Counted from the stretch's first letter, positions 1 through 6,084 are shown. The stretch: 7,748 nucleotides of DNA from Candidatus Levybacteria bacterium RIFCSPLOWO2_12_FULL_37_14 (GCA_001782645.1 MFPH01000048.1:1-7748); one strand, 5' to 3'. Translations and numbers: made by a program. Notes: a model not told the origin generated them from the letters alone.

Positions 1-339
1 GAGGTTTCCATAGTTTCTCAATCTCTAAAAAATTTAGCCCGCGAGCTAAAAGTTCCCGTATTGGCTGTATCGCAACTTTCCCGTGCTGTTGAGCACAGAG
101 GAGAGAGAAAACCTCAGCTGGCTGATCTTAGAGAGTCGGGAGCCATAGAGCAGGATGCCGATGTCGTGATGTTTCTGTACAGACCCGAAGCGGAGATTAC
201 GCCAACCATACAGACAAAACTTCTCATTGCCAAACATAGGAACGGACCAATGGGCGAAATAGACCTTATCTTTAGAGGTGACCGCATTAAATTCTATAAC
301 GCAGAAAAACGCCACGAATCTCCCGAAGAATCGAAATAA
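1..339 (+). CDS. dnaB: Replicative DNA helicase DnaB, C-terminal fragment (5' end outside window)
   Basis: Reading frame 1 is open from the first base to the TAA at 337-339, giving the last 112 residues of a DnaB/RecA-fold hexameric helicase, which unwinds DNA at the replication fork using ATP. The hallmarks are the helicase motif AVSQLSRAVEHR, the motif LRESGAIEQDADVV that follows it, and the C-terminal segment with KHRNGPMG, whose arginine lies in the arginine-finger region that contacts the neighbouring subunit's ATP. The sequence ends shortly after the conserved GEIDLIF...FYN strand, as expected for a natural C-terminus. There is no sign of an intein in the visible part. The gene ends 2 bp before the stop of the convergent hydrolase gene, with no room for a dedicated terminator. 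The Walker A motif and the primase-interacting N-domain would lie upstream of the window. Confidence 0.95.
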   Translation, partial: EVSIVSQSLKNLARELKVPVLAVSQLSRAVEHRGERKPQLADLRESGAIEQDADVVMFLYRPEAEITPTIQTKLLIAKHRNGPMGEIDLIFRGDRIKFYNAEKRHESPEESK

Positions 340-341
340 TT

Positions 342-923
342 TTATCCTGCAATTTCCAATAATGATTTTAAGACAATGGGGAGTTTAGTTACTCCGTCAG
401 CTTCGTTAAAATGTCCTTTTTGCTTCTCAATTATTATTTTTGAACAAAGTTTATTGCGAAAATCATCCTGATTGTCCAAAGAGACATAGGGATCATTATC
501 TGAGAAAAGAGCAATGCTTTTTGGTAAATGTAATTTTACCTTTTGGAAGTCAATAGGAGTTTTCAGCCAATGTCTGGCGGTTTCATCGACGCCAGGTTCG
601 TCTTCAAGTCCTGTTAATCTTTTGAAAAATCCCGCGACAAAAATAGCTCCACCCACCTTAACATTTTTTGGCAAAGATTCAAGGTAACGAGCGATTGTTT
701 GGCATCCCATACTATGGCCAACAAAATAAGTTTGCTTATCCGGTTTTCTAACAGTTTCTGCTAATTTCGGAACCCAATTGTAGATTCGAGGATTGCCTGA
801 ATCAGGGAGTTGGGGAATAAAAACTTCAAATTTTTTAGCTTCCAGCTCTTTTTTTAACCAAGGCAGCCAGTTTTCATTTGGATTTCCATCCCAACCATGA
901 ACTATAAAAACTCGTTTTTTCAT
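342..923 (-). CDS. RBBP9/YdeN-type alpha/beta serine hydrolase
   Basis: This is a 193-aa cytosolic alpha/beta hydrolase of the RBBP9/YdeN (serine hydrolase) type. It opens with the family's strand-turn KRVFIVHGWDGNP, carries the nucleophile elbow GHSMG with Ser71, has Asp144 in SDNDPYVS and His171 in KGHFN. The catalytic triad is therefore complete, and the length matches the family (about 180-200 aa). The physiological substrate of these hydrolases is generally unknown, so no reaction is claimed. The frame stays open upstream to an ATG at 1010, but that extension would run antisense through the tRNA and adds 29 residues before the conserved first strand, so the ATG at 921-923 is chosen. No Shine-Dalgarno sequence precedes it. 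A possible divergent promoter on the minus strand (-10 TATACT, complement of 952-957; weak -35 inside the tRNA gene) overlaps the tRNA promoter. Confidence 0.85.
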   Translation of the reverse strand: MKKRVFIVHGWDGNPNENWLPWLKKELEAKKFEVFIPQLPDSGNPRIYNWVPKLAETVRKPDKQTYFVGHSMGCQTIARYLESLPKNVKVGGAIFVAGFFKRLTGLEDEPGVDETARHWLKTPIDFQKVKLHLPKSIALFSDNDPYVSLDNQDDFRNKLCSKIIIEKQKGHFNEADGVTKLPIVLKSLLEIAG

Positions 924-932
924 TATTATTTG

Positions 933-961
933 TTGATAGGGAATATCGAAAAGTATATAAT
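933..961 (+). promoter_or_regulatory. Sigma-70-type promoter for tRNA-Leu and probably the aminopeptidase
   Basis: TTGATA at 933-938 and a perfect TATAAT at 956-961 are separated by 17 bp, the ideal spacing. The predicted start at about 968-969 lies a few bases before the mature tRNA 5' end at 975. No other promoter or terminator is visible between the tRNA and the gene that starts at 1065, so this promoter probably serves both. Its -10 box overlaps a candidate -10 on the opposite strand (952-957) for the divergent hydrolase gene. Confidence 0.75.
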
Positions 962-974
962 ATGTTAAGATTTT

Positions 975-1057
975 GGGCAAGTGGCGGAATGGTATACGCG
1001 GTAGTCTCAAAAACTACTAGTCGCAAGGCTGTGTGGGTTCGACTCCCTCCTTGCCCA
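975..1057 (+). tRNA. tRNA-Leu, anticodon CAA
   Basis: The cloverleaf folds by eye. The acceptor stem is GGGCAAG (975-981) with CTTGCCC (1050-1056). The D arm has GCG 984-986 with CGC 997-999 and a GG in its loop. The anticodon stem is GTAGT 1001-1005 with ACTAC 1013-1017, closing the loop CTCAAAA with anticodon CAA at 1008-1010, which reads UUG leucine codons. There is a long class-II variable arm (about 1018-1032; AGTC/GGCT closed by a GCAA loop), as expected for leucine. The T loop TTCGACT (1038-1044) sits on a 5-bp stem with one T-T mismatch. The discriminator is A1057 and the next bases are CTA, so CCA is not encoded and must be added after transcription. There is no intron. Confidence 0.95.
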
Positions 1058-1064
1058 CTAAAAT

Positions 1065-3623
1065 ATGGCAGAAAAAAATAAGAAAAACATTAGGCTTCCG
1101 AGTCACGTTGTCCCCAGGCGTTACTCCATAACTCTTTTTCCTAATTTGCAGGAGTTTGCTTTTAGTGGGGAAGTGGAGATTTTGTTGAACATTACTAAGC
1201 CGACAAAAGAAATTACTCTTCATGCGGCAGAGTTAAAAATCACATCTGCTGTTCTTAAACATAGCTCGCTTGAATTCGAATCGCAAAATATTTCTTATGA
1301 TGAAAAGCTGGAAACAGCGACAATGTTATTTGAAAAAACTATTCAGGTAAGCGAAGCAAAATTGAAGCTTAAATTTACAGGTATTTTGAATGATAAGATG
1401 CGCGGATTTTACAGAAGCAAATACAAGCATGATGGAGAGGATCAGCACATGGCGGTTACGCAATTTGAGTCAACAGATGCCAGACGGGCTTTCCCTTCAT
1501 TTGATGAACCGGCGAAAAAAGCGATTTTCGATGTCAAATTAATAATTCCTGAAGATCACGTGGCAATCTCCAATACTATTGAGACGGAGATTGCGGAACA
1601 TTCTTCGGGCTACAAAATTGTCACATTTGCGCCAACACCGAAAATGTCCACTTATCTTCTGGCCTTTATTGTTGGCAAGTTTGAATTTATTGAAACCCAT
1701 TCGGCAGGCTCAGGGCAGGCCAAGTCTAAAGTTAAGGTCAGAGTTTTTACAACGCAAGGAAAAAAGCACCAAGCTAAGTTTGCTCTTGAAACAGCAGTGA
1801 AGGTTCTGGAATTTTATGAAGATTATTTTGGGATTAAATACCCTTTGTCAGCCCTTGATCTAATTGCAATTCCGGATTTTGCCTCAGGCGCAATGGAGAA
1901 TTGGGGGGCGGTAACGTACCGTGAAACTGCAATTTTGGTTGATGAGGAGCTTACCTCAACTGCGAATAAACAGCATGTCGCGCTGGTAATTGCCCATGAA
2001 TTGGCGCATATGTGGTTTGGAAATTTGGTGACTATGGAATGGTGGACGTATCTGTGGCTTAATGAAGGATTTGCGTCTTACATAGAATTTTTAGCTATCG
2101 ATAACATGTTTCCCAACTGGCATATTTGGACGCAGTTCGTTTATTTGGAGCAATCACAAGCTCTAGAGCTGGATGGGTTAAAAAATACGCATCCGATTGA
2201 AGTTGAAGTGCATCATCCTTCAGAAATTAGCGAAATTTTCGATGCGGTTAGTTATTCAAAAGGAGCATCGATTATCCGAATGCTGGCTAATTATTTGGGA
2301 GAAAAAGTTTTCCAAAAGGGCTTACAAAGTTATCTTAAGAAACACCAGTATTCAAATGCAAGAACGATAGATTTATGGAATGCATTGGAAAAAATATCCG
2401 GCAAAAATGTAAAAAAAATTATGGAAAACTGGACGGGAAAGTCAGGATATCCGTTAGTTAGTGTTTTAGATTCGGACAATAAACTAAAACTTACTCAGTC
2501 AAGATTTTTTTCAAGCCCAATTTCTGCGAAAGAAACTTCAGATAAAACGCTTTGGTCAATTCCTTTAGATTCATTTTTATTTTCCAAAAAAGCCCTTTTT
2601 ATTCCAAAGCATAAAGGTTGGGTCAAGTTTAATAGGGGAGAAACAAGTTTTATCCGCGTTGCGTATCCATCTTCCCTCTTGAAATTATTGGAAGAGACAA
2701 TAAGAAAAAAAGTTTTACCTCCTGAAGATCGCTACGGATTAATTAGAGATGCGTTTATGCTGGCTCAGTCAGGTTACAGCTCAACAGTTGATACTTTGAA
2801 TTTAGTTCGGGCATATGTAAATGAAGACAGCTATATTGTGTGGGTAGAAATTGCATCAGACTTAAAAACTTTAGATAACTTAATTTTCGGACAGCCTTTT
2901 TATAATTCTTACAAAGTATTTTGTAGGGAAATTTTTGCGCCAATTGCCGAAAAAGTCGGTTGGAACAAGAAAGAAGGAGAATCGCATCTGCAAACACTTT
3001 TAAGAAGTATCGTTTTATACGGATTAGGAACAAATGGAGACGTAGGTATTGTAAAAAAAGCAAAGGCGCTTTTTGAAAGTTTAATTACCGGAAAATCAAA
3101 ATTGGATTCTGATTTGCGAGGAGTTGTATATAATTTGGTTGCAGAAAATGGGGGAGTCAGAGAGTATGAAATGCTTAAAAATTTATACAAAGAAACTTTT
3201 TTTCAGGAAGAAAAGGATCGTATTTTTAGAGCGCTTTGTTCGTTTAGGGATAAAAATTTACTGGAAAAATCACTGAAGATGGCATTTTCCAATCAAATGA
3301 GAGCGCAAGATAGATTTAGGGCAATAAGTTTCATTTGGGCGAATCCTGCCGGACAAGATTTAGCTTGGAAGTACGTTCAAAAAAATTGGGAATCAATTAC
3401 TAAAACATTTGCAGGAGGACATTTGTACACGCGGTTTATCCAGCCCGCTGTTCATTTTGTTGACAGTGAAAAAGCATTGGAAATAGAGGAATTTTTCAAA
3501 AAAAATCCATCAAGCGGGCTGGAGCGGACAATAGCCCAAGTTACAGAGCAAATCCGCGCCAACTCCCTCTGGCTCAAGCGGGATAAAACCAAAATATCCT
3601 CATTCCTCCAACAGCATAAATAA
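1065..3623 (+). CDS. M1-family zinc aminopeptidase (puromycin-sensitive/tricorn-factor-like)
   Basis: This is an 852-aa metallopeptidase that removes N-terminal residues from peptides, probably in the cytoplasm since no signal peptide is present. The N-terminal beta domain spans roughly residues 1-205. The catalytic domain has the exopeptidase motif GAMEN (275-279), the zinc site HELAH (311-315) with third ligand Glu334 in WLNEGFA, and catalytic Tyr397 in DAVSYSKG. A helical ERAP1_C-like domain follows from about 535 to the end, closing with the family-typical LWLKRDK. All key residues are intact and the length is normal for the group. ATG 1065 is only 7 nt after the tRNA and has no Shine-Dalgarno, yet the start matches the usual family N-terminus (LP..V.PRRY), so it is kept. 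Residues 211-220 (THSAGSGQAK) are encoded by a dispersed-type repeat that lengthens a loop. The overall architecture looks closer to eukaryotic PSA and archaeal tricorn factors than to E. coli PepN, judged by memory of the families rather than by alignment. Confidence 0.95.
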   Translation: MAEKNKKNIRLPSHVVPRRYSITLFPNLQEFAFSGEVEILLNITKPTKEITLHAAELKITSAVLKHSSLEFESQNISYDEKLETATMLFEKTIQVSEAKLKLKFTGILNDKMRGFYRSKYKHDGEDQHMAVTQFESTDARRAFPSFDEPAKKAIFDVKLIIPEDHVAISNTIETEIAEHSSGYKIVTFAPTPKMSTYLLAFIVGKFEFIETHSAGSGQAKSKVKVRVFTTQGKKHQAKFALETAVKVLEFYEDYFGIKYPLSALDLIAIPDFASGAMENWGAVTYRETAILVDEELTSTANKQHVALVIAHELAHMWFGNLVTMEWWTYLWLNEGFASYIEFLAIDNMFPNWHIWTQFVYLEQSQALELDGLKNTHPIEVEVHHPSEISEIFDAVSYSKGASIIRMLANYLGEKVFQKGLQSYLKKHQYSNARTIDLWNALEKISGKNVKKIMENWTGKSGYPLVSVLDSDNKLKLTQSRFFSSPISAKETSDKTLWSIPLDSFLFSKKALFIPKHKGWVKFNRGETSFIRVAYPSSLLKLLEETIRKKVLPPEDRYGLIRDAFMLAQSGYSSTVDTLNLVRAYVNEDSYIVWVEIASDLKTLDNLIFGQPFYNSYKVFCREIFAPIAEKVGWNKKEGESHLQTLLRSIVLYGLGTNGDVGIVKKAKALFESLITGKSKLDSDLRGVVYNLVAENGGVREYEMLKNLYKETFFQEEKDRIFRALCSFRDKNLLEKSLKMAFSNQMRAQDRFRAISFIWANPAGQDLAWKYVQKNWESITKTFAGGHLYTRFIQPAVHFVDSEKALEIEEFFKKNPSSGLERTIAQVTEQIRANSLWLKRDKTKISSFLQQHK
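1700..1721. repeat. Dispersed-type GC-rich repeat inside the aminopeptidase gene
   Basis: The 22 bp starting TTCGGCAGGCTCAGG stand out as GC-rich in an AT-rich gene and contain two GGCAGGC direct copies (1703-1709 and 1714-1720). It resembles the TTCGACAAGCTCAGG / CCTGAGCTTGTCGAA repeat family that I recall as scattered in many bacterial genomes. Only one copy is in this window, so its repetitive nature rests on memory. It is read in frame as SAGSGQA, between the strand EFIE and the strand VKVRVF of the M1 fold, where homologues usually have a short turn. Confidence 0.6.
3439..3523. repeat. 11-bp perfect inverted repeat near the 3' end of the aminopeptidase gene
   Basis: TCCAGCCCGCT at 3439-3449 is perfectly complementary to AGCGGGCTGGA at 3513-3523, with a 63-nt spacer. 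Both arms are GC-rich within AT-rich coding DNA. A further partial match, CAAGCGGG, recurs at 3511-3518 and 3576-3583. The arms could pair in the mRNA about 100 nt before the stop codon. No T-tract follows, so this is not called a terminator. Confidence 0.4.
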
Positions 3624-3641
3624 TTTCAAATAAGCGAAACA

Positions 3642-3674
3642 ACTATTGACAAATAGTCTATATAGCAATACAAT
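3642..3674 (+). promoter_or_regulatory. Near-consensus promoter with overlapping dyad operator
   Basis: TTGACA at 3646-3651 and TACAAT at 3669-3674 are 17 bp apart. The -35 box lies inside a perfect inverted repeat, ACTATTGACAAATAGT (3642-3657, 6-bp arms, 4-bp centre), followed immediately by the palindrome CTATATAG (3658-3665) in the spacer. A protein bound there would block RNA polymerase, so repression is the natural inference. The regulator is not identifiable from the sequence. The -10 box ends 9 bp before the ATG at 3684, predicting an mRNA with almost no leader. Confidence 0.75.
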
Positions 3675-3683
3675 CTCAATATT

Positions 3684-4298
3684 ATGAAGGAGAACATAGA
3701 AGAAGGACTAGGAGGATTAGAAATTAAAGTTGATGAGAAACAGGTGGGAGATAAATTTTTACCCTTCGCAGACTTATCTAGCTTGTCAGGAATAAAATTA
3801 ACTGAGAAGGGTGGCCAAATTTTAGGCGTTAGTATTGCTTTTAATTTTAAAGGACTTCCAGTAACAATATGTGTCATAACAGAAGATTCATCTGATGGCC
3901 TAGAAGGTGTTACGACACCCTTAGGAAGGGCTAGGGAAATAATATTATTTGAAAATGATGGAATAAAAGTAGAAGAACACCCTGTTATTTTAGGAGTAGA
4001 TACTTATATACATTCTATTAGAACAGATAGAAACCTTAGGAAATATAGAGACCTTCAGAAATATGCTCTTGAATTTGATTTGGGAGGTAAAAATTACTAT
4101 CTAAGACTAGGAGGAGAGGATGATCCGAACACGATGGAGCGGGCAATTCAAGATGGACATGATATAGAACCTTTTGACTATTCATTAAAAGATGTAGACG
4201 GACATGTAGGAAATGTGTTGCTTCCCCTTAATCCTGATTTGCTACGCAACATTACTGCAAAAATTGTCAAAAAAGATTTACCTCGGCAAAAAACTTAA
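3684..4298 (+). CDS. Uncharacterised acidic protein, 204 aa
   Basis: I do not recognise this protein. It is a complete frame with its own strong promoter and a TAA stop. It has no signal peptide, membrane segment, cysteine cluster or recognisable catalytic motif. It is rich in Asp/Glu and alternates short hydrophobic strands with charged turns (for example ILGVSIAFNFKGLPVTICVI and YALEFDLGGKNYYLRLGGED), so a soluble beta-rich fold is plausible. Basic residues gather at the extreme C-terminus (KIVKKDLPRQK). The start is ATG 3684, placed by the promoter 9 bp upstream. An AAGGAG lies just inside the coding sequence (3687-3692), but no in-frame start follows it at a useful distance, so a leaderless start is favoured. 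Codon choice leans to AGA, AGG and ATA, somewhat unlike the aminopeptidase. It converges on the coiled-coil gene with 9 bp between the stop codons. It could be a lineage-specific or stress-regulated gene; no function is claimed. Confidence 0.75.
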   Translation: MKENIEEGLGGLEIKVDEKQVGDKFLPFADLSSLSGIKLTEKGGQILGVSIAFNFKGLPVTICVITEDSSDGLEGVTTPLGRAREIILFENDGIKVEEHPVILGVDTYIHSIRTDRNLRKYRDLQKYALEFDLGGKNYYLRLGGEDDPNTMERAIQDGHDIEPFDYSLKDVDGHVGNVLLPLNPDLLRNITAKIVKKDLPRQKT

Positions 4299-4300
4299 AT

Positions 4301-4325
4301 GGGGGGATTATTGGGTGGGGAGGGG
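4301..4325 (+). other. Potential G-quadruplex motif between two convergent genes
   Basis: Four G tracts, 6, 3, 4 and 4 long (4301-4306, 4313-4315, 4317-4320, 4322-4325), are separated by loops ATTATT, T and A. This meets the usual G3+ with 1-7-nt loop pattern. It starts 2 bp after the stop of the 204-aa gene and covers the last codons of the opposing coiled-coil gene, where the complementary C tracts encode the terminal SPLPTQ. It could fold in the 3' part of the plus-strand mRNA. No conventional hairpin-plus-T-tract terminator is seen for either gene. Confidence 0.5.
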
Positions 4326-4649
4326 AGACAGGCCGGCGTTATCTTCCAGGCGAACGACTCTTTTCTCTAAAACCCCCACAATTTCCTTATCTGCTTTGTG
4401 TTTATCAACAGTTGCTATGATTTCCATTTCGGACTCTTCAATTCCCTCAATTATTTCTGTTTTAAAGTTTTCTATTCTATTATTTACTCTTGTTTCAAGA
4501 CCTTTCAAACCTGTTTCAAATTTAGCTTCTAATCCTGTTTCAAGGGTTTTAATGTCTTTTTTTGTGGATTGTTTGAGCGCCTTAATCTCTGGAAGGATGG
4601 CTTTTTGCACGACAGTTTTAATTTGTGATAAATCGTTTTTTGTTAACAT
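4308..4649 (-). CDS. Small coiled-coil protein, 113 aa
   Basis: This is a soluble, highly charged protein predicted to be almost entirely alpha-helical. Hydrophobic residues recur at heptad-like spacing from about residue 8 to 105 (for example IKALKQSTKKDIKTLETGLE and VGVLEKRVVRLED). There is no signal peptide or membrane span. Short proteins of this style, beginning MLTK.DL..I and ending in a V..LE...RLE helix, are, as I recall, common and uncharacterised in Patescibacteria. An oligomerising scaffold or adaptor role is only a guess. The middle section shows DNA-level repetition (CTGTTTCAA-type units at 4490-4499, 4511-4519 and 4535-4543 on the plus strand) encoding repeated ET-G/R-L/V steps. 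The start ATG at 4647-4649 has no Shine-Dalgarno but sits 8 bp after a candidate -10 box. The C-terminal SPLPTQ tail is encoded by the complement of the G-rich motif. Confidence 0.75.
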   Translation of the reverse strand: MLTKNDLSQIKTVVQKAILPEIKALKQSTKKDIKTLETGLEAKFETGLKGLETRVNNRIENFKTEIIEGIEESEMEIIATVDKHKADKEIVGVLEKRVVRLEDNAGLSPLPTQ

Positions 4650-4657
4650 ATTAGCTT

Positions 4658-4686
4658 ATTTAACACTACTTGGGAGTTAAAATCAA
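4658..4686 (-). promoter_or_regulatory. Candidate promoter of the coiled-coil gene
   Basis: Read on the minus strand, TTGATT (complement of 4681-4686) and TTAAAT (complement of 4658-4663) are 17 bp apart, and the -10 box ends 8 bp before the ATG at 4649. An alternative pair uses the better -35 TTGACA (complement of 4699-4704) with a poor -10 TTTAAC (complement of 4676-4681), also 17 bp apart, which would give a leader of roughly 20 nt. The first option implies a leaderless message, matching two other promoters in the window. Confidence 0.45.
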
Positions 4687-4731
4687 TAAGATGAATTATG
4701 TCAAACCTAATCAGAAATTAAAATAACAGAG

Positions 4732-4761
4732 TTGTAATTTGTTTGCAATAATTGGTAAAAT
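4732..4761 (+). promoter_or_regulatory. Candidate promoter of the MFS operon
   Basis: TTGTAA at 4732-4737 and TAAAAT at 4756-4761 are 18 bp apart in the 132-bp spacer between the divergently transcribed coiled-coil and MFS genes. The start codon follows 20 bp after the -10 box. No Shine-Dalgarno sequence is seen before 4782. The rest of the spacer is AT-rich with no other clear element. Confidence 0.45.
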
Positions 4762-4781
4762 GAATAATTAGTTTGTAGATT

Positions 4782-6083
4782 ATGGAAGTACTTAGAAAAC
4801 GAGTCTTAAAAAGCGATATCTTTCAAGTTCTCACAATAAAACCATTTTTCCTCATGATGCTTTCCGAATTTTTTTCCCAAGTTGCATTCAACATGCAGCA
4901 TTTTGTTCTTATTTTTATAATTTATGGTTTTACCCGCTCAAATACAGCGGTTTCCGGCATGATTCTTTCCTTTATGATTCCGGCTGTTTTATTCAGCGTT
5001 ATTTCCGGCGTATATGTAGATAGATGGAATAAAAAAAAAGTATTACTTTTTATACACTTGATTAGAGCAGTGCTTCTTTTGCCATTTTTAATTCCAAATC
5101 TCCATTTGGGATTAATATACGCGCTTACTTTTTTAATTGCCGTTGTAACACAATTTTTTATTCCTGCAGAATATTCGATTATTCCCCAATTGGTTCCCAA
5201 AAAACTGCTTGTTTCGGCTAATGCCGTATTCTCGTTTGGAATATTTACGATTATGCTGATTGGCTACATACTTTCCGGACCGGCTCTGCTTTTGCTCGGT
5301 AGGACCTATACTATCATTCTCTTAATTTTTCTTTTTGTGGCAAGCGCTCTGATTGTCGCAGGTATCAAGTTGACCGATAGGAAGAAAGAAATAATCCTTA
5401 AAAACACATTTAGTCCGCAGCGTAATTATTCATTTACCAAAGAAGCGAATGAGGTATTTGTATTCATCAAAAAGGCCAAAAAAGTTATGCATGCTTTTTT
5501 TATGATAACTATTGCTCAAGCTGTAATTTTCATGTTTGCGGTCCTGGCTCCGGGCTATGTCACTACGATACTCGAAGCGCCTCTGGAAAGCGTTTCTGTA
5601 ATCCTTATTGCTCCGGCCGGTTTAGGATTTGGAATCGGAGCTTTTATGCTGGGTAGTATGGGCAGAAAAATAAAGCAGAGAATTAGCGCTATTGGATTTA
5701 TGGTTGTTGGAATCGTTTTTATTCTGATGCCTCTTGCGAGCCGCGTTACCTCATATAGGTTTGTGTTAAGCCTTAACTCTTTTTTACCTCAAATCATACA
5801 TATAAATATCTTACACATTATTGTGCTGATGGCCTTTATTACGGGTTTTGGTATTTCTCTTGTATCTATTCCTTCCAATTCAATTATTCAGATAGAAACA
5901 AGTCAGGAAATGAGAGGAAGAATGTACGGACTTTTGAGCGCTTTGACCGGCGCAGTTTCTTTTCTTCCGGTCATTCTCGCAGGATGGCTTGCGGATATAT
6001 TTGGGGTTGGGACAATTATTGCAAGTGTCGGAATAATTGTGGCAATACTTAGCGCTTGTTATTTATTTTTAATCAAATTATAG
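4782..6083 (+). CDS. MFS transporter, probable drug/metabolite exporter
   Basis: This is a 433-aa polytopic inner-membrane protein with about 12 hydrophobic segments in the usual 6+6 layout. The two halves are separated by a charged cytoplasmic loop near residues 195-230. The MFS signature between helices 2 and 3 is clear (GVYVDRWNKKK, residues 76-86, with Asp80 and Arg81). The segment FFIPAEYSIIPQLVPKKLLVSANA (about 125-148) is typical of the MFS_3 / enterobactin-exporter-like and macrolide-efflux-like branch, which uses the proton gradient to export small molecules. The second-half segment SIPSNSIIQ...MRGRMYGL repeats the corresponding position. The substrate cannot be inferred. The chosen ATG leaves a 20-residue basic amphipathic N-terminus before helix 1 and lacks a Shine-Dalgarno. 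It is first in an operon: the next gene starts 1 nt after its TAG. Confidence 0.9.
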   Translation: MEVLRKRVLKSDIFQVLTIKPFFLMMLSEFFSQVAFNMQHFVLIFIIYGFTRSNTAVSGMILSFMIPAVLFSVISGVYVDRWNKKKVLLFIHLIRAVLLLPFLIPNLHLGLIYALTFLIAVVTQFFIPAEYSIIPQLVPKKLLVSANAVFSFGIFTIMLIGYILSGPALLLLGRTYTIILLIFLFVASALIVAGIKLTDRKKEIILKNTFSPQRNYSFTKEANEVFVFIKKAKKVMHAFFMITIAQAVIFMFAVLAPGYVTTILEAPLESVSVILIAPAGLGFGIGAFMLGSMGRKIKQRISAIGFMVVGIVFILMPLASRVTSYRFVLSLNSFLPQIIHINILHIIVLMAFITGFGISLVSIPSNSIIQIETSQEMRGRMYGLLSALTGAVSFLPVILAGWLADIFGVGTIIASVGIIVAILSACYLFLIKL

Positions 6084-6084
6084 A

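Noticed and set aside
46..315. Minus-strand open frame opposite dnaB
   Set aside because: It is fully antisense to a highly conserved helicase segment and has no recognisable protein features.
924..1010. 29-residue N-terminal extension of the hydrolase to an upstream ATG
   Set aside because: It would run antisense through the tRNA gene, lies before the conserved first beta strand of the family, and resembles no domain.
2755..3190. Minus-strand open frames inside the aminopeptidase gene
   Set aside because: Shadow frames of the intact ERAP1_C-like coding region, with compositionally biased Leu/Ser-rich translations.
3624..3645. Terminator after the aminopeptidase gene
   Set aside because: No stable hairpin followed by a T-tract can be drawn in this short AT-rich stretch.
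4213..4680. Plus-strand 155-aa open frame across the coiled-coil gene
   Set aside because: It overlaps the 3' end of the 204-aa gene and lies antisense to the coiled-coil gene. Its Ser/Leu-rich translation is what the complement of a charged helical protein gives, and no promoter or ribosome site supports it.
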